41,437 bases of DNA from a virus, in the IMG/VR virus record IMGVR_UViG_3300018080_000058, positions 1-41,437 of that record; one strand, 5' to 3'. The first letter of the stretch is position 1, and each line of letters begins with the position of its first letter. Position numbers and translations under genes: made by a program. Of this stretch, positions 21,764 through 30,939 are shown piece by piece. Under the pieces are notes generated by a model. The model ran no database searches. It worked only from the letters and a program-made list of their open reading frames with translations, and was not told the origin of the DNA.

Positions 21764-22276
21764 TCAGATAGCATGCCCCGATTCCTTGCCAGCCTCCACC
21801 ATAGCGTCCTCCATGCGGCGCTTGAAAGCGCCATCCCATTCCTCGGCTATGGTCACGTCAAACTCGCGAGCCTCCGTGCCTGGGTGATTGACCATGATCG
21901 GATAGACCAGATCGCCAGACGTGCCGCCTGGACCGCTGCCTATGACCCTGGGCTGCGTCTTTGGCGTATGCCCTGTTCGGAAGGCCAGCGAGGTCTTGTC
22001 GCTCTTGCCCGTGTAGGCGCCCGCCCAGATCTCATGCGGCCGCGTCCCCTTGTCCACATAGGCGTAGATCTTGTCGTCGGTGCCTACGAGCACCACGGGG
22101 CCAGGGCCTGTCAGTGACACTAGAGACTCGAACTTGGGCTTGTGCTCCCAGGTCTCGGTGGTCTTCTCGAAATCCTTCTGGATGTCCCGCGCGGCCTTGC
22201 GCACAGCGTTTAGCAGCGTGAGCCGCATCTTGTCGTCCCGCAGCCGCTGCGGCTTGATGAGCTTGAAGGTCATCAT
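21764..22276 (-). CDS. HK97 gp10-like tail completion / head-tail protein
   Basis: 170 residues. The pattern V-R-K-A-A-R-D-I-Q-K-D-F-E, then I-Y-A-Y-V-D-K-G-T-R-P-H and V-N-H-P-G-T, fits HK97 gp10-like proteins, which join head and tail or terminate the tube. The ATG at 22276 overlaps the upstream stop (ATGA). About 115 bases separate it from the tail tube gene; that gap contains only a weak possible promoter and the tube gene's GGAGGGAAG ribosome site. Confidence 0.75.
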   Translation of the reverse strand: MMTFKLIKPQRLRDDKMRLTLLNAVRKAARDIQKDFEKTTETWEHKPKFESLVSLTGPGPVVLVGTDDKIYAYVDKGTRPHEIWAGAYTGKSDKTSLAFRTGHTPKTQPRVIGSGPGGTSGDLVYPIMVNHPGTEAREFDVTIAEEWDGAFKRRMEDAMVEAGKESGHAI

Positions 22277-23307
22277 GCCAGCACGCCCCCCTTCACAACC
22301 CGCTGCCGTGTCGCAAAGCGCCAAGCCATCCACGCCCCGTCGCTGATCCCAAACGGACAGTTCAGCCTGTCCCTGGTCAGCACGTTGGGCACCGTGCGGT
22401 CGCGCGCCCACAGCCGCTGCGTCACGTCGCACCCGCACGGCTCGGTTGGCATGTTCGCATGGGCCAGCCGTATCACCGTGTCCTCCGCTATCCTAGACAC
22501 CGTCTCCTCGCCCGCCCTATAGTATAGATCGGCAAAGTCCCAGCACCCGCAGTCCAGCGCACAGCTGTTCCATTCCTCGTCGTCGTCGTCCCAGTTGGCC
22601 GGTGTCACCACTAGCAGCCCCAGCCGCCCGTCCCTGACCCGTATGCAGGCGGTGTCCGTCATATCGTCGCAATCGTCACACCACGACGGCCCGCGCAAGA
22701 CGGCGTTGGTACTGGGGTCGTTGACAATCGCGCGCACGTCCACCGTTGCCGCCCCCCACGTCGCCACGTCCGCATAGTCCCAGCCCGTCACTGGGTTCAC
22801 CCAATAGTCAGGGTCCACTAGCCTGCAGCGCGGCACCTCAAACGTGGCATTGCCCGCCGCTATGGTCACGTCGGTATAGGGCACCTCTACGTCCCGCCCA
22901 GCATAGAATAGATGGAGATCGTCTGCCGTGTAGTCGCCCACAGCCACAGGCCCCACGATGGCTGGGTCGCCCGTATGATCCACAGCCGCGCCCGCTTCCA
23001 CCATCACGTCGCTCATGATCCCGGCCTCGATCACCCTTGCCCAGCGCGCCTGTATCAGCCGTCTGTACCGCTGCCGGTCCTCAGTGATCCAGCGCGCCGC
23101 CAACGGATAGCCGATCACGTCCTCGATCATGCCCTGGGCCAGGAGCAGCTGGTGCCAGATCTCGTCCCGCTGATCCTGCGTCCACATCTCCCTGCAGGCA
23201 TACGTCGGGTTGTCTGGATGATGGATGCCGTAGAAGGCGCATTCGGTATACCCGATGCGCGCCGCATAGCGCGGCAGCGTCAGTGCTGGAAACTCCACAG
23301 CCATCAT
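22273..23307 (-). CDS. Putative head-tail connector protein, cysteine-rich
   Basis: 344 residues. By position it should be an adaptor/connector between portal and tail. The N-terminal 75 residues look like a helical adaptor (D-Q-R-D-E-I-W-H-Q-L-L-L-A-Q-G-M-I-E-D-V-I-G-Y-P-L). The remainder is beta-rich with clustered cysteines (W-C-D-D-C-D-D-M, S-C-A-L-D-C-G-C-W, P-C-G-C-D), which may be disulfide-bonded or metal-binding. Larger than typical adaptors. Confidence 0.6.
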   Translation of the reverse strand: MMAVEFPALTLPRYAARIGYTECAFYGIHHPDNPTYACREMWTQDQRDEIWHQLLLAQGMIEDVIGYPLAARWITEDRQRYRRLIQARWARVIEAGIMSDVMVEAGAAVDHTGDPAIVGPVAVGDYTADDLHLFYAGRDVEVPYTDVTIAAGNATFEVPRCRLVDPDYWVNPVTGWDYADVATWGAATVDVRAIVNDPSTNAVLRGPSWCDDCDDMTDTACIRVRDGRLGLLVVTPANWDDDDEEWNSCALDCGCWDFADLYYRAGEETVSRIAEDTVIRLAHANMPTEPCGCDVTQRLWARDRTVPNVLTRDRLNCPFGISDGAWMAWRFATRQRVVKGGVLA

Positions 23308-23318
23308 TGCCTCCTACG

Positions 23319-23645
23319 CTACCCGCGCAACCGCTTCCCCCACTTGGCCTCTAGGATGCTTTGCGCGCCCGCTAGTCCCCAAGCTGCCAGCACAAGATCG
23401 CCCGCCCATCCAGGCCACAGCGCCAAAGCGCCCAGCCCCAGCGCCGCCCACTTGCCGACGCAGTGGGTACAGGCCACAAAGCGCCCCAGCGCCGTCACCG
23501 GCTCGTCGTGCTCGTCGAGCCGATAGCGCCCGAGCAGGATGCGGAGCCGTAACATGAGATCGAACGGCCCGTCGTCGTACACCACAAACTGGGCCAGCCG
23601 CCATGCTGCCAGCGCCGCCAAGACCCAGCGCGCCGCCTCACGCAT
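23319..23645 (-). CDS. DUF1360-like membrane protein
   Basis: 108 residues. The N-terminal A-W-R-L-A-Q-F-V-V-Y-D-D-G-P-F-D and the following C-T-H-C-V-G-K-W (C-x-x-C) between hydrophobic segments match DUF1360, common in phages and Gram-positive bacteria and often located near head genes. Two or three membrane-associated segments. Function unknown. The start overlaps the tandem glycosyltransferase stop by 8 bases, indicating co-translation. Confidence 0.7.
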   Translation of the reverse strand: MREAARWVLAALAAWRLAQFVVYDDGPFDLMLRLRILLGRYRLDEHDEPVTALGRFVACTHCVGKWAALGLGALALWPGWAGDLVLAAWGLAGAQSILEAKWGKRLRG

Positions 23646-25341
23646 CACTGCTCGACACCTCAAGCGCCTCGCTATCCTCCAGTGAAGGCACGATGGCCGA
23701 GTCCTCTTCTGGCACCGCCCGCGCCTGTTTGGACAGCCTGAACATGGGCGCATGGTCCTGCACCATGCCCAGCATATCGTCCACGTCTAGAGGGTCCGCA
23801 TTGAACGCCCGCTGCCGCCCCGAATATTTGTAGCGCCGTCCTGTCACAGGGCCATGCAGATACTGCCGCCCGGTGTTCGCGCCCACATACTCGAGCAGCA
23901 CCATGCCGTTCACGCTGTTTACGCTGATGGCCTTGACGCCTGGGCTGGTGCGCTTGGCGTTTGTGAGCAATCGGCTGGATCGGCTACCGCAGCACCCTGG
24001 CATAGGATTCCCCTCCTGGTACAGCTCTGGAAACGTCTCTTCCATCTGGTCGCGAAACTCGGCCCGAGCGACAGGGTTGGTGTTGGTCAACGATCTGTTC
24101 TGGCCCTCGCGCCGATACAGGTACAAGGCTTCTGGCACGCGCCGCCCCCTATGCCCAGCTGCAGCCATCGCCACAGCAAAGGCCCAGTCCTGCCGCCCAC
24201 GCGCAAAGCTCTCAGGAAACCCGCCTGCGTCCCGCCAAGCCTGCCGCGAGCATACGGTGCCAGCTGGCACCATGTTACGCTCGAGTAGCTCGTCATAATC
24301 CCACTCGCGCGCGTGCCAGACAGCCTTTCGCTCACCGCCCCCAAAGCGCCGCAAGTCCGAATAGAGCAGCTGTTGCGGCGAACGCTGGATCTCTTCCACC
24401 ATCCGTTCCACAGCCTGCGGCTCCAGCATGTCGTCCGCGTCCACAGCGTAGATATAGCGCCCATACGAGCGCCGCACAGCGGTGTTCAGCGCCCGTGCCG
24501 TGCCGCCATTCTCGTGCCGCCTGTAGGCATGGATGCCCGCCCAGGGGTCCGCTAGTTGCTGGGCCAGCTCCCAGCTGTCGTCGGTTGAGGCATCGTCCAC
24601 CATGACCAGCTCCCAGCCTGCAAACGTCTGGCCTGGATGCTCCCCTATGCTGGTCTCGCCTCCGCGCAAGCTGGCGACAAGATCGCCCAGGTAGCGCCCA
24701 TAGTTGTAACAGGCCGTCACCACTGAGATCAGAGGCGGCGTGCGGATATACAACCCCCGTCGCTCTGGCTGTTCGCGGAGCAGCTGTCTGATGGCGCTGC
24801 CATACTGCCGCTCCCCGCGCTCGTGCTGGAACCAACGGGTATGGCGGATAGGGCGCACCGCGAACCCCAAACGGCACGCCCTAACCTGCCATTCCGCTGT
24901 TGCTCCCCACAGCGGCCAATGATGCTCGTCTAGCAGCCCCACAGCGTCCAGCGCATCGCGCCGCATATACATCAGTGTCCCCTGGACATACCCGTAGGGC
25001 CACGCTGGGTGACCAAAGACGCCGTCCCCAAACAGGGCATAGTCCTCTGCCAGCACAGCCGCGTCGTCCGTCCAGCCTTCGTTCGTGATCTCGATGTCCT
25101 GATTCATGACCACCACGTCGCTGTCGGGGGCAGCCGCCTGGATGCCCGCGTTCACAGCGCCGCTGAAGTAGCCTCGCTGCTCCAGGCGCAGCACAGTCAC
25201 GTTCTGCCGCCTCAGCCGAATCGGGTCCGGTGACGCGTCGTCCACCACGATCACCTGCAGCCGCTCCAGGTCCAGGCTGGACAGCAGGCGCCGCACGCCA
25301 TCAGGATGCGAGCGGTACGGTATGACGACAGTGACGGTCAT
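23638..25341 (-). CDS. Tandem GT2 (GT-A) glycosyltransferase with virion-protein-like C-terminal segment
   Basis: 567 residues. The first GT-A domain (about 1-195) has V-V-I-P-Y-R and V-V-D-D-A-S-P-D. The second (about 203-425) has I-S-V-V-T-A-C-Y-N-Y, V-D-D-A-S-T-D-D-S, the metal-binding D-A-D-D and a later G-R-Q-D-W. Both fit inverting family 2 glycosyltransferases using nucleotide-sugars. The C-terminal 130 residues differ: V-L-L-E-Y-V-G-A-N-T-G and H-G-P-V-T-G-R-R-Y-K-Y resemble a small module I associate with phage head-region proteins. The gene lies with GT4 and sulfotransferase genes inside the virion operon, suggesting sugar modification of virion proteins. The ATG at 25341 overlaps its neighbour's stop. 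Confidence 0.78.
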   Translation of the reverse strand: MTVTVVIPYRSHPDGVRRLLSSLDLERLQVIVVDDASPDPIRLRRQNVTVLRLEQRGYFSGAVNAGIQAAAPDSDVVVMNQDIEITNEGWTDDAAVLAEDYALFGDGVFGHPAWPYGYVQGTLMYMRRDALDAVGLLDEHHWPLWGATAEWQVRACRLGFAVRPIRHTRWFQHERGERQYGSAIRQLLREQPERRGLYIRTPPLISVVTACYNYGRYLGDLVASLRGGETSIGEHPGQTFAGWELVMVDDASTDDSWELAQQLADPWAGIHAYRRHENGGTARALNTAVRRSYGRYIYAVDADDMLEPQAVERMVEEIQRSPQQLLYSDLRRFGGGERKAVWHAREWDYDELLERNMVPAGTVCSRQAWRDAGGFPESFARGRQDWAFAVAMAAAGHRGRRVPEALYLYRREGQNRSLTNTNPVARAEFRDQMEETFPELYQEGNPMPGCCGSRSSRLLTNAKRTSPGVKAISVNSVNGMVLLEYVGANTGRQYLHGPVTGRRYKYSGRQRAFNADPLDVDDMLGMVQDHAPMFRLSKQARAVPEEDSAIVPSLEDSEALEVSSSDA

Positions 25342-26069
25342 GATACCCCTCCCCAGTCCCGAGCGAGCGCCCAGCGCCAAAGTTGTAAATCGAACGCCTG
25401 CCGCTCCTCCACCATACGGATCACGCGCGCCGACAGGTCCTGCCGTCGCCTTCGGTCTGGCTGCCGTAGTTTATACTCATAGGCAGTGCTCCCCCAGCCA
25501 TACAGTTTTGCCCAGCGGTCTATCGTATCGTCGAACCGCTCAGTGATGCCGATGACCTGAACGCCGCCCAGATTGGTCTGGGCCGTGCGAAAGTCCTTGC
25601 CGGTCACGGTATAGTCGTACCCGCCCCCGCCCCGCATGCCGCTCACCCTGCGAACTTGGTCGTTGTCCAGGAACGGCCAGTCCCGCCTGGAGGCCATGGC
25701 GAACTCCTCAAAGCTCATGCCGCTGATCGCCTTCTGCCAGCGTTGCGGATTGGTCTTCCAGTAATGGTAGAGCGATAGCAGCCTGTCCACAGGGTTGCGG
25801 AGCAGCACCAGCACGTTTGCGGCGCGCGCCTCCTGTTTGCGCTCCTTGGGCAGCGCATCCCGTACCATGCCGATGAAGGCCCAGTGATAGTGGCCTGTCA
25901 GACACGTGGCCCCCTGCAGCTTGTCGGGCATCCACCAGTCCCGATGCCAGCTGTTCGGGGTCCGCTGGCTCCAGCTTGGAATCAGCCTGTATCCGCCCTC
26001 ATATTCGCGCCTGAGCAGCGTCTCCAAGCTGCTCCCCCCGCTCTTGGGTATATGCAGGTGAAAGATCAT
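25338..26069 (-). CDS. Sulfotransferase (family 2-like)
   Basis: 243 residues. The N-terminal H-I-P-K-S-G-G-S-S-L-E (residues 6-16) is the 5'-phosphosulfate-binding loop of PAPS-dependent sulfotransferases. V-L-L-R-N-P-V-D-R-L-L-S-L-Y-H (about 88-102) is the 3'-phosphate-binding motif. H60-Y-H-W in the strand before it may take part in catalysis. The acceptor is probably a sugar hydroxyl, given the two flanking glycosyltransferase genes with 4-base overlaps on both sides. Cytosolic, no membrane anchor. Confidence 0.85.
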   Translation of the reverse strand: MIFHLHIPKSGGSSLETLLRREYEGGYRLIPSWSQRTPNSWHRDWWMPDKLQGATCLTGHYHWAFIGMVRDALPKERKQEARAANVLVLLRNPVDRLLSLYHYWKTNPQRWQKAISGMSFEEFAMASRRDWPFLDNDQVRRVSGMRGGGGYDYTVTGKDFRTAQTNLGGVQVIGITERFDDTIDRWAKLYGWGSTAYEYKLRQPDRRRRQDLSARVIRMVEERQAFDLQLWRWALARDWGGVS

Positions 26070-27043
26070 GCCAGCGCCCTCTCCAGCCAACTCTCCAGCC
26101 GCCACGCCGCGCGCCCGTAGGTATAGTAACGGGCTTTGCGCACAGCCGCCTCGCCCAGGCGCTCAATCCGTGGTGCGCTGCCGAGCAGCCATTCTACCGC
26201 GTCCGCCATGCCAGCCGCATCGTCCATGGGCACGACCAGGGCCGTCTCGCCGTGTACGGCCAGCGGCTGGACCGCCCCTATGTCGGTGCAGACCACTGCC
26301 GCCCCGCATGCCATAGCCTCAAAGACGGGGTTACACCATCCGCCCCGCCTATGCCCGTCCAGGAACACGTGTCGCCGCTGATACCATTCGACCAGCTGAT
26401 CTTGGTCCAGCCTCTTGCCCCAGTAGGTTGCCAGCTGCAGCCGTGGGTGTCGCGCCCGTACAATCCGCATCGCAGCCTGTACCGTGTCCGTCCCCTTCCT
26501 GTCCCGTGGGTCACCACTAGCGCCGATGCTGATGGGCCCCCTCTTTGCAGGATCGGGCGTGAACATGGTCGTGTTCACGCCCCCCAGCCATGTCGCCGTC
26601 TGACAGGCTGTTTGCTGCTCGATCCATTCCAGCTGCCACGGGCCGTCGGCAAAAACAGCCACGTCCTCGCGATGGAGCGCGTCTGCCAGCACAGCCCCGC
26701 CGTTGCTAGGCGTGTGAGGCCATCCGTCTAGCAACTGGGCGAAATCATCTGTAGGGGTGAAGCCCATGACTACGACCCCTCGCACGCGCGCGTCTGCCTG
26801 TAGCAGCCGCTCATAGTCCGAGCGCCGCCATTCCGTGACCAGGAGCAGGAGATCATAGCCTGCCGCAAGCGCCGCGTCCGTCGGCCCCACTGCCGCCTGG
26901 CAGGGGAGCCAAGCGCACGGGGTGCCCTCCTGGTGGTGTATCGTTACCGCGTGCCCACGATCTATGAGGGCATTGCTCAGTTCCACAACCTCACGGATGG
27001 AACCAAAACAGCCCAGATGGGGCACCATCCAGCCGATGCGCAC
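26066..27043 (-). CDS. GT4-like (GT-B) glycosyltransferase
   Basis: 325 residues from GTG at 27043, chosen because CAGGAGGCTGCC precedes it. The N-terminal Rossmann unit holds G-C-F-G-S-I-R-E-V-V-E-L-S-N-A-L-I-D-R-G. The C-terminal half has the retaining GT-B signature N-P-V-F-E-A-M-A-C-G-A-A-V-V-C-T-D (about 243-259), with the nucleotide-sugar-binding glutamate in F-E-A-M. First gene after the capsid gene and first of the GT-sulfotransferase-GT cassette. Confidence 0.82.
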   Translation of the reverse strand: MRIGWMVPHLGCFGSIREVVELSNALIDRGHAVTIHHQEGTPCAWLPCQAAVGPTDAALAAGYDLLLLVTEWRRSDYERLLQADARVRGVVVMGFTPTDDFAQLLDGWPHTPSNGGAVLADALHREDVAVFADGPWQLEWIEQQTACQTATWLGGVNTTMFTPDPAKRGPISIGASGDPRDRKGTDTVQAAMRIVRARHPRLQLATYWGKRLDQDQLVEWYQRRHVFLDGHRRGGWCNPVFEAMACGAAVVCTDIGAVQPLAVHGETALVVPMDDAAGMADAVEWLLGSAPRIERLGEAAVRKARYYTYGRAAWRLESWLERALA

Positions 27044-27100
27044 GGCAGCCTCCTGGATGCAGGGGCAGGGCGCAGGCCCCGCCCCTGCCATACTGCGTCG

Positions 27101-28414
27101 TTACTGCAGCGGCTCTTCCTCTTCCTCGTCTTCAGCGCATTCAGCCGCGCTGAAAGAGGTCTCAGGGAAGAAGCTGGTGTCGCACGGGTCAGGCGAGATT
27201 ACAGGCCCAGGCCCGCCGCAACGCACGTCCTCAATACGGATTTGCGCCCATGGCGCCCAGCTGAGGATTCGTGGTCGCATCTCGACGCGCTGGTGGATAC
27301 AGGTCTCGTCCGACTCGCTCCAGGTTAGCAGCCTGCCGCCGTCAAGGTACTCGAACTTCTGCCGCGCACCTGGATACCCGCTGGCCCCTGGCGCCCGCAT
27401 GTCTAGATACTGGCCGTTGATGAGCCGCATGCCGCCAAGCTCGTTCGTCAGCATCATGATGGTGCCGCGCGTAGGCCCATCAATCAGGCCCCAGTCATAG
27501 GCGATCACCGGGATGGTGTCGCCGTCCAAGCTGATCTGGCCAAAGCCAAACAGCCCGCCGTTTAGCGTCTCACGGAACTGCCGCCCCTCATACGTTAGAA
27601 TGGTCGAGTCCGGGCACACCGACCAGCACGTATAATGGTCCAGCAAACAGTGGGCCAGGAAGCCTGGCATGACCAGCACGGTGTTCCCTGGGCTCCATGC
27701 CCTGCTCGCCAGTGCTGAGGACCAGCTGATCCGACGCTTGACCTGCCGCCATGCAGCGAGCAGGACATCCACCAGATCGAACCCGGCTCCCACTGCCGCC
27801 CCGTTCCACGTGATCCCAGCGCCGCCGCCCATGTCGTTCTGATTCCAGTCGATGACGATGCTATCCATCATATGGCATGGGCGCCCGGTCGGATCGACAT
27901 AGTTGGTGCGGTGCAGCCGCAGCAGGCCGTCAAACTGGCCGCCTGTCGCCGCGTTACCCGTGACCACCAACCGCTGCAGGGACTGGATGAGGATCTCGGT
28001 TGCTACCCGCACATCCCATTCCCGCACGTCCTCGATCAGGCTGCCGTCCAGCCTATAGCGCGGCTGGGCCGCACAGTACTGAACGTCATTGAACGTGATG
28101 TCCCGCACAGGGCTTGTCGCTCGCAAGCGCCCAAAGTCCTCCAGTAGGAAATCGCACGTGCCAAACTCCCCCTGGATCGGATCAGCGCATGGGTCTGCCA
28201 GATACGCCTCCGCGCATTCCTCTGGCCTGACCCAGCTGATGAAGCTCTTGCGCTCGATGCACTGATTGCTGGCCTGCCAGCCCAGCCAGTCCAGGAAGGG
28301 CTGTTGCCCCTCGAACGACAGGCTCATCAGGTCGCGGTCGGTGCACAGATCGAACAGCCCGCAGCACGCATACATCGTGGCTGCTTCGCTCACGGACGAT
28401 CGTCGCTTCTCCAT
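27101..28414 (-). CDS. Major capsid protein, cysteine-rich (probable)
   Basis: 437 residues, right after the protease/scaffold candidate, the usual place for the capsid subunit. Features fit an HK97-fold capsid: helical N-terminus, central segment with W-D-V-R-V-A-T-E-I-L-I-Q-S-L and M-P-G-F-L-A-H-C-L-L-D, then strand-rich C-terminus. Unusual are about sixteen cysteines, including Y-A-C-C-G-L-F-D-L-C near the N-terminus and C-W-S-V-C centrally, and an acidic glutamate-run tail (E-D-E-E-E-E-E). The start at 28414 follows GGGGGACGACC. Confidence 0.78.
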   Translation of the reverse strand: MEKRRSSVSEAATMYACCGLFDLCTDRDLMSLSFEGQQPFLDWLGWQASNQCIERKSFISWVRPEECAEAYLADPCADPIQGEFGTCDFLLEDFGRLRATSPVRDITFNDVQYCAAQPRYRLDGSLIEDVREWDVRVATEILIQSLQRLVVTGNAATGGQFDGLLRLHRTNYVDPTGRPCHMMDSIVIDWNQNDMGGGAGITWNGAAVGAGFDLVDVLLAAWRQVKRRISWSSALASRAWSPGNTVLVMPGFLAHCLLDHYTCWSVCPDSTILTYEGRQFRETLNGGLFGFGQISLDGDTIPVIAYDWGLIDGPTRGTIMMLTNELGGMRLINGQYLDMRAPGASGYPGARQKFEYLDGGRLLTWSESDETCIHQRVEMRPRILSWAPWAQIRIEDVRCGGPGPVISPDPCDTSFFPETSFSAAECAEDEEEEEPLQ

Positions 28415-28468
28415 GGTCGTCCCCCTAGATCGCAAAGCCAACCGCCCCTCCTAGACGCACGCCCGTGT

Positions 28469-30337
28469 CTAGTGGTCGAGTGCGGCCAGCGTGCCCTTGG
28501 CAATATCTGTAGACGAACGCGCCTCGCCCTCGGTCTTGTCATCGTGCGCTTCCTTCGGTCGGTACAGCGCCACGCGCCGCGCTGGGAGGTCCGCAAGCCA
28601 TTGCTCGCGCTTCTCCGCATCGCTACGCTCCAGCTCCTTGATGCGCGCCGTCAGCTGCTCCCTCTCCTGCCTATCGCGTTCCCGCGCTGCAGCCACTTCG
28701 TCCACCTTGGCCTTCAGCTCCTCGATCCCGGCAAGGATCGCGTCGCCGTCCACCTTAGGCAGCCGTGCTGCCAGCGCATCGAGTAGCTCGTCGGCAACCT
28801 GGATCGTTTCCACGGCCTCTTCAGTTGTTGCTGCCACGCCCTGCTCTGCGGCAGCGTCGGTCTCGGTCCCGGTCTCTTCAGTTGTCTGGTCGCCGTCGGC
28901 CTCGCGGGTAATCATACCCCGCGCCTCGATTTCGCGGTTGGTCTCGTCCACTTGCGCGATAAACGCATCTGCGGCCTCTTCGTCACCGAACAGCCGCTGC
29001 AGCGCCTCCGCTACCTCTGTCCGCATACGTCCCACCTCCTGCCGCGCTCCTATAACCGTGAACCAGCTTGCCGCCCGTTCCTCTGGCAGCACGCTGATCT
29101 CTTGGAGGTATCCCCGCTCATAGACGGGGACTGTCACGCCCTCCGCGATCTCCCACAGCACTGGCGCGTCCAGCGCGTGAAAGCCATTACTCGTTCCCCA
29201 TACCTCGCCACGTGCGCACGATTGCGCAAACGCCTCGGCGAGTGGCCCGTCGTCCAGCGTGCCGCTTGCCAGCATGCAGTTGCCCTCGCGTGCCAGCCAG
29301 TCGCTCGGCCCCAGCACTAGCCTGTCGTCATGGAAGAAGCAGAGATCGGGATACCCGCGCTCCTCTGCCTCTGCCACAAAGCTGTCGAACAGCGCGCGGC
29401 TGTCAAGCTCGCCCACCCGGAGCAGCACTGCAGTCTCGGTCAGTGCGAACCAGCGCCAAGCGCCGTCCGCCTGCCGCACAACCCAAACGCTACGCTGCCG
29501 CTCCCCTGCAGGAACATGCTCCACCTCGACCGCAACCCATTCGCCCAGGTGAACGCCTTGAGCGTCCACGCCCAGCCGCGACTGGTACAGCTGGCCCTGG
29601 TCGGACACGATCACATAGAGGTCGCCCGCGTCGTCCAGGTACAGATCATGGACCCATGGCATTTCCAGCTCTGGGTCTTCGCCCAGCATGGCCCACACCC
29701 GTTCCCAGATGTCGTTCATGGACACCGCTCGCGCCTCCTCAGGCGGTTCCCTTCCAGCCGTATTATAGACACTGGCAGGGGCGGCTTCATCCATTTGCCC
29801 ATAGGCCGCTATGATGCGGTTAGCCGCTGCCGTCACAGCGCTCTCCCAGTCGTCCGCTGGCACGTCGTCTGGCCGCTCTACCCTGGTGATGCCGCGCCCG
29901 CCTGCCGCAGCATAGACCGCCTGCCTCACATAGACATCGCTGTCGTCATCTGGTCGCCGTATAGGCAGCATGCAGTGGCTTTGGGCCTTCTCCTCCCGCC
30001 CCGCTGCCGCGTTTACGTCGATCAGACAGTCCGCACAGTATGCAGCGGTGTCGGGCCACTGGCTAGCGGCCCCATCCCAGCTGTCCACGTCCACGATCCG
30101 ACGCGCCACAGCCCCCGCCTCCACAAACACCGCCCGCACGCGCTCCCATAGCTCCTGCAAAGCCCCCATGATCCCCTTCCTCTCGCTCTTGCCCGCTGCA
30201 GCGATGCAGGCGTAGATAGCGTCCTCGTCCGTGCCTCCCTCTGCCAGCACAGCGTTGGCCGCCTCGACGCACGCCGCCTGCTCAGCTGCCGTCCAATTCA
30301 AGGCCACCGCTGGCGGATCGTCCACCGTCCACGGCAT
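28469..30337 (-). CDS. Prohead protease/scaffold-type protein (probable fusion)
   Basis: 622 residues. The N-terminus M-P-W-T-V-D-D-P-P-A-V-A-L-N-W-T-A-A-E-Q and the following C-V-E-A-A-N-A-V-L are a module often found at the start of phage head maturation proteins. The middle (about 215-470) is beta-rich. The C-terminus (about 530-600) is a long charged coiled coil typical of scaffolds. It sits between the Mu F-like and capsid genes, where phages encode protease and scaffold. I cannot assign catalytic residues with confidence, so the protease part is inferred. Confidence 0.6.
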   Translation of the reverse strand: MPWTVDDPPAVALNWTAAEQAACVEAANAVLAEGGTDEDAIYACIAAAGKSERKGIMGALQELWERVRAVFVEAGAVARRIVDVDSWDGAASQWPDTAAYCADCLIDVNAAAGREEKAQSHCMLPIRRPDDDSDVYVRQAVYAAAGGRGITRVERPDDVPADDWESAVTAAANRIIAAYGQMDEAAPASVYNTAGREPPEEARAVSMNDIWERVWAMLGEDPELEMPWVHDLYLDDAGDLYVIVSDQGQLYQSRLGVDAQGVHLGEWVAVEVEHVPAGERQRSVWVVRQADGAWRWFALTETAVLLRVGELDSRALFDSFVAEAEERGYPDLCFFHDDRLVLGPSDWLAREGNCMLASGTLDDGPLAEAFAQSCARGEVWGTSNGFHALDAPVLWEIAEGVTVPVYERGYLQEISVLPEERAASWFTVIGARQEVGRMRTEVAEALQRLFGDEEAADAFIAQVDETNREIEARGMITREADGDQTTEETGTETDAAAEQGVAATTEEAVETIQVADELLDALAARLPKVDGDAILAGIEELKAKVDEVAAARERDRQEREQLTARIKELERSDAEKREQWLADLPARRVALYRPKEAHDDKTEGEARSSTDIAKGTLAALDH

Positions 30338-30339
30338 AG

Positions 30340-30939
30340 CTACCTCCGATATTCCAGATGGCACTGGCAGTTGGTGAGGCACGCCGTCTCACCCGCCCCT
30401 GGCACCGTGCCATGCCCGCCGATCTCGGTCCAGCCCATCGCTGCCAGCGCCACACAATCGTCACAGTGTTCTGCAGCCCCCAGCACCCAAAGCTCTTGCG
30501 TCTTGCCCGCGTCCAGCTGAACCTCGCTGTTGCTACGCTCGAACGCCTCGCGCTGACTGTTGATATACATGCGCGCCCGTGCCGCTATCTGGCCCTCGGA
30601 CAGCGTCCCCATGTCGTCCACAAAGGCATCCAGGTAGCGATACTGGTCGCGTAGCATGCCGCCCACGCGCCCCCAGTCGGCGCTGGTCATCTGCTCCAGC
30701 CCCCCACGGCCCACCACATACTGGCGGATATACGCCTCTTTCAGCTCTTGACGCATAGCAAGGTGGAACTGGCTCGGCGTCATCCAGTCAGCCGCCACAG
30801 CCTCCGCCCAGCTCTCCACCGTGCGCTCCCCATGCAGGATGCTGGTATCCATCCAGCCCCGCACGCTGTCCGCGCTGATCCAGCGCCCAGTCTCGTTGTC
30901 CCTGAACCGCTTTGCCCGCGCGCTCCATACTGGGTCCAT
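30340..30939 (-). CDS. Mu F-like minor head protein
   Basis: 199 residues, shorter than full-length Mu gpF. The C-terminal signature is present: E-H-C-D-D-C-V-A-L-A (about 157-166) followed by C-L-T-N-C-Q-C-H-L-E-Y (about 187-197), the cysteine/histidine pattern of the phage Mu F-like domain. The N-terminal half is helical. Such proteins are few-copy head components near the portal. Its start overlaps the portal stop. Confidence 0.85.
   Translation of the reverse strand: MDPVWSARAKRFRDNETGRWISADSVRGWMDTSILHGERTVESWAEAVAADWMTPSQFHLAMRQELKEAYIRQYVVGRGGLEQMTSADWGRVGGMLRDQYRYLDAFVDDMGTLSEGQIAARARMYINSQREAFERSNSEVQLDAGKTQELWVLGAAEHCDDCVALAAMGWTEIGGHGTVPGAGETACLTNCQCHLEYRR

Noticed and set aside
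28491-29123. Plus-strand open frame of 210 codons
   Set aside because: Serine-rich mirror of the coiled-coil part of the protease/scaffold gene on the opposite strand.
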